A stretch of 5,399 nucleotides of DNA, taken from NCBI GenBank assembly GCA_030613225.1, contig JAUWMJ010000251.1:1-5399 (forward strand). The letters run 5' to 3'. The stretch comes from Desulfobacterales bacterium. GTDB lineage: Bacteria > Desulfobacterota > Desulfobacteria > Desulfobacterales > JAUWMJ01. A program made the position numbers and the translations under genes. Position 1 is the first letter of the stretch, and each line of letters begins with the position of its first letter. The notes beneath the pieces are model-generated. The model ran no database searches and was not told the origin of the DNA. It saw nothing but the letters and a program-made list of their open reading frames with translations. Positions 5,029-5,399 of this stretch are shown piece after piece.

Positions 5029-5060
5029 CCTGGTAATATCGTAAGCATTCACTGACTTGA
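4814..5060 (-). pseudogene. C-terminal remnant of a REP-associated (Y1/IS200-like) transposase, copy 2
   Basis: On the - strand one frame reads LPGINKAEVLSSGRQAHKVQ and then ERSLVCF. A second frame continues with FWVSREPGMSMVQLSKRFKI, then SQPT, and ends in GEKIAKENRLKLLQNK with a TAA at 4814-4816. Removing one T from the TTTT run in TATGTTTTCTGG joins them into an unbroken C-terminal domain of the REP-associated transposase type. Compared with that family, CGEKIA has lost the usual arginine before GEKIA. Upstream, an in-frame stop lies just before LTILPGI, and no HUH or catalytic tyrosine region is present. The frame carrying the C-terminal half is open back to an ATG at 5063-5065, but that N-terminus (MDQVSECLRYYQELIKLKYY) does not match the family and is probably a by-product of the frameshift. 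Confidence 0.72.
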
Positions 5061-5065
5061 TCCAT

Positions 5066-5260
5066 TAAACGATATTCTGAATTCGGTTTAAATTTTATCT
5101 TGCTTTCAATATCTTCATTGCATTATACTATTAAATCAAATAATTAATAAAAACTAAAAGGATCGAAAAAAATACAAGAAAAATATTTGTTGTAGTTGAA
5201 TTTAATATACGGATACGTGGAAGGAATTTTCAGATATATATTTCTATGTCATGGAAAAAT
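5066..5260. other. AT-rich spacer with no recognised feature
   Basis: The stretch between the transposase remnant and the antitoxin promoter is very rich in A and T. I see no open frame of useful length, no strong hairpin and no RNA gene in it. Confidence 0.5.
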
Positions 5261-5291
5261 TTTACATTTATTAACACTGTTAGGATATAAT
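5261..5291 (+). promoter_or_regulatory. Candidate promoter and operator of the antitoxin gene
   Basis: TATAAT at 5286-5291 is a perfect -10 hexamer, and TTTACA at 5261-5266 is a possible -35 with a rather long 19-base spacer. Between them, 5272-5282 reads TAACACTGTTA, a 5 bp inverted repeat about one central base. This is a common operator position for self-repressing toxin-antitoxin operons. Autoregulation here is inference from that placement. Confidence 0.45.
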
Positions 5292-5308
5292 AGAATAGGA
5301 GAAATATT

Positions 5309-5399
5309 ATGGAATCAGTAGATCAATTGGCCAAGAAAGCTACCGGGCTTCAACCAATTGAACGTATTCGGTTAGTTGAGGCAATATTATATAGCCTTG
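5309..5399 (+). CDS. Addiction-module antitoxin (unstable antitoxin family), N-terminal fragment
   Basis: The first 30 residues read MESVDQLAKKATGLQPIERI followed by RLVEAILYSL, and the gene runs off the window end. The pattern of a short N-terminus, then a helix with L-P-ER-RL-E-LL-SL spacing, fits the putative addiction module component family (PF09720/TIGR02574). These are small antitoxins usually encoded just upstream of a RelE/ParE-type toxin. AGGAGA (5297-5302) lies six bases before ATG 5309, and a promoter-like sequence precedes it. If the call is right, a toxin gene should start within about 250 bases beyond the window. The fragment is short, so confidence is moderate. Confidence 0.7.
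   Translation, partial: MESVDQLAKKATGLQPIERIRLVEAILYSL

Overview
This is an AT-rich bacterial window of small, mostly unrelated genes separated by repeat-rich, decaying DNA. The mix is a SixA-like phosphatase, a DUF374 acyltransferase, remnants of a REP-associated transposase, hybrid histidine kinase debris, and long intergenic hairpins built from short tandem words. It suggests a Desulfobacterota-like (deltaproteobacterial) Gram-negative chromosome. That assignment comes from gene flavour alone and is weak.

Layout. Bases 1-198 are the 3' end of an aspartate/glutamate racemase-family gene. A small cupin gene (308-637) and a complete ADP-ribosylglycohydrolase gene (808-1581) follow on the + strand, separated by a complex inverted repeat (651-780). 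The SixA-like phosphatase gene (1662-2123, - strand) converges on the hydrolase gene, with a plausible two-way terminator between them. Bases 2247-2330 form a second long hairpin. Directly abutting it is a doubly truncated, frameshifted piece of a hybrid sensor histidine kinase (2332-2709), which ends at a third long hairpin (2710-2785). After a further imperfect hairpin (2891-2938) comes a multi-pass membrane protein of unknown function (2970-3530). Its last transmembrane helix appears to continue in another frame to 3595.

The right third holds a DUF374-type acyltransferase gene (3877-4623, - strand). It is bracketed by two diverged direct repeats (3614-3846 and 4792-5028), each of which is a frameshifted C-terminal fragment of a REP-associated (Y1/IS200-like) transposase. 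The window ends in the start of an addiction-module antitoxin gene (from 5309), preceded by a candidate promoter with a small palindrome inside it.

The genes do not form an obvious pathway or operon. The most interesting content is non-coding. Three hairpin elements share one architecture: arms made of 7-8 bp tandem units ending in A or G, namely GTTTTA(A/G), (G/A)GGTTCA(A/G) and GGTGTC(A/G). The base sequence of the unit differs in each element. They sit near broken genes and in the same 5 kb as two dead REP-type transposases. Whether those transposases, or relatives elsewhere in the genome, spread such hairpins is a hypothesis that can be tested by searching the genome.
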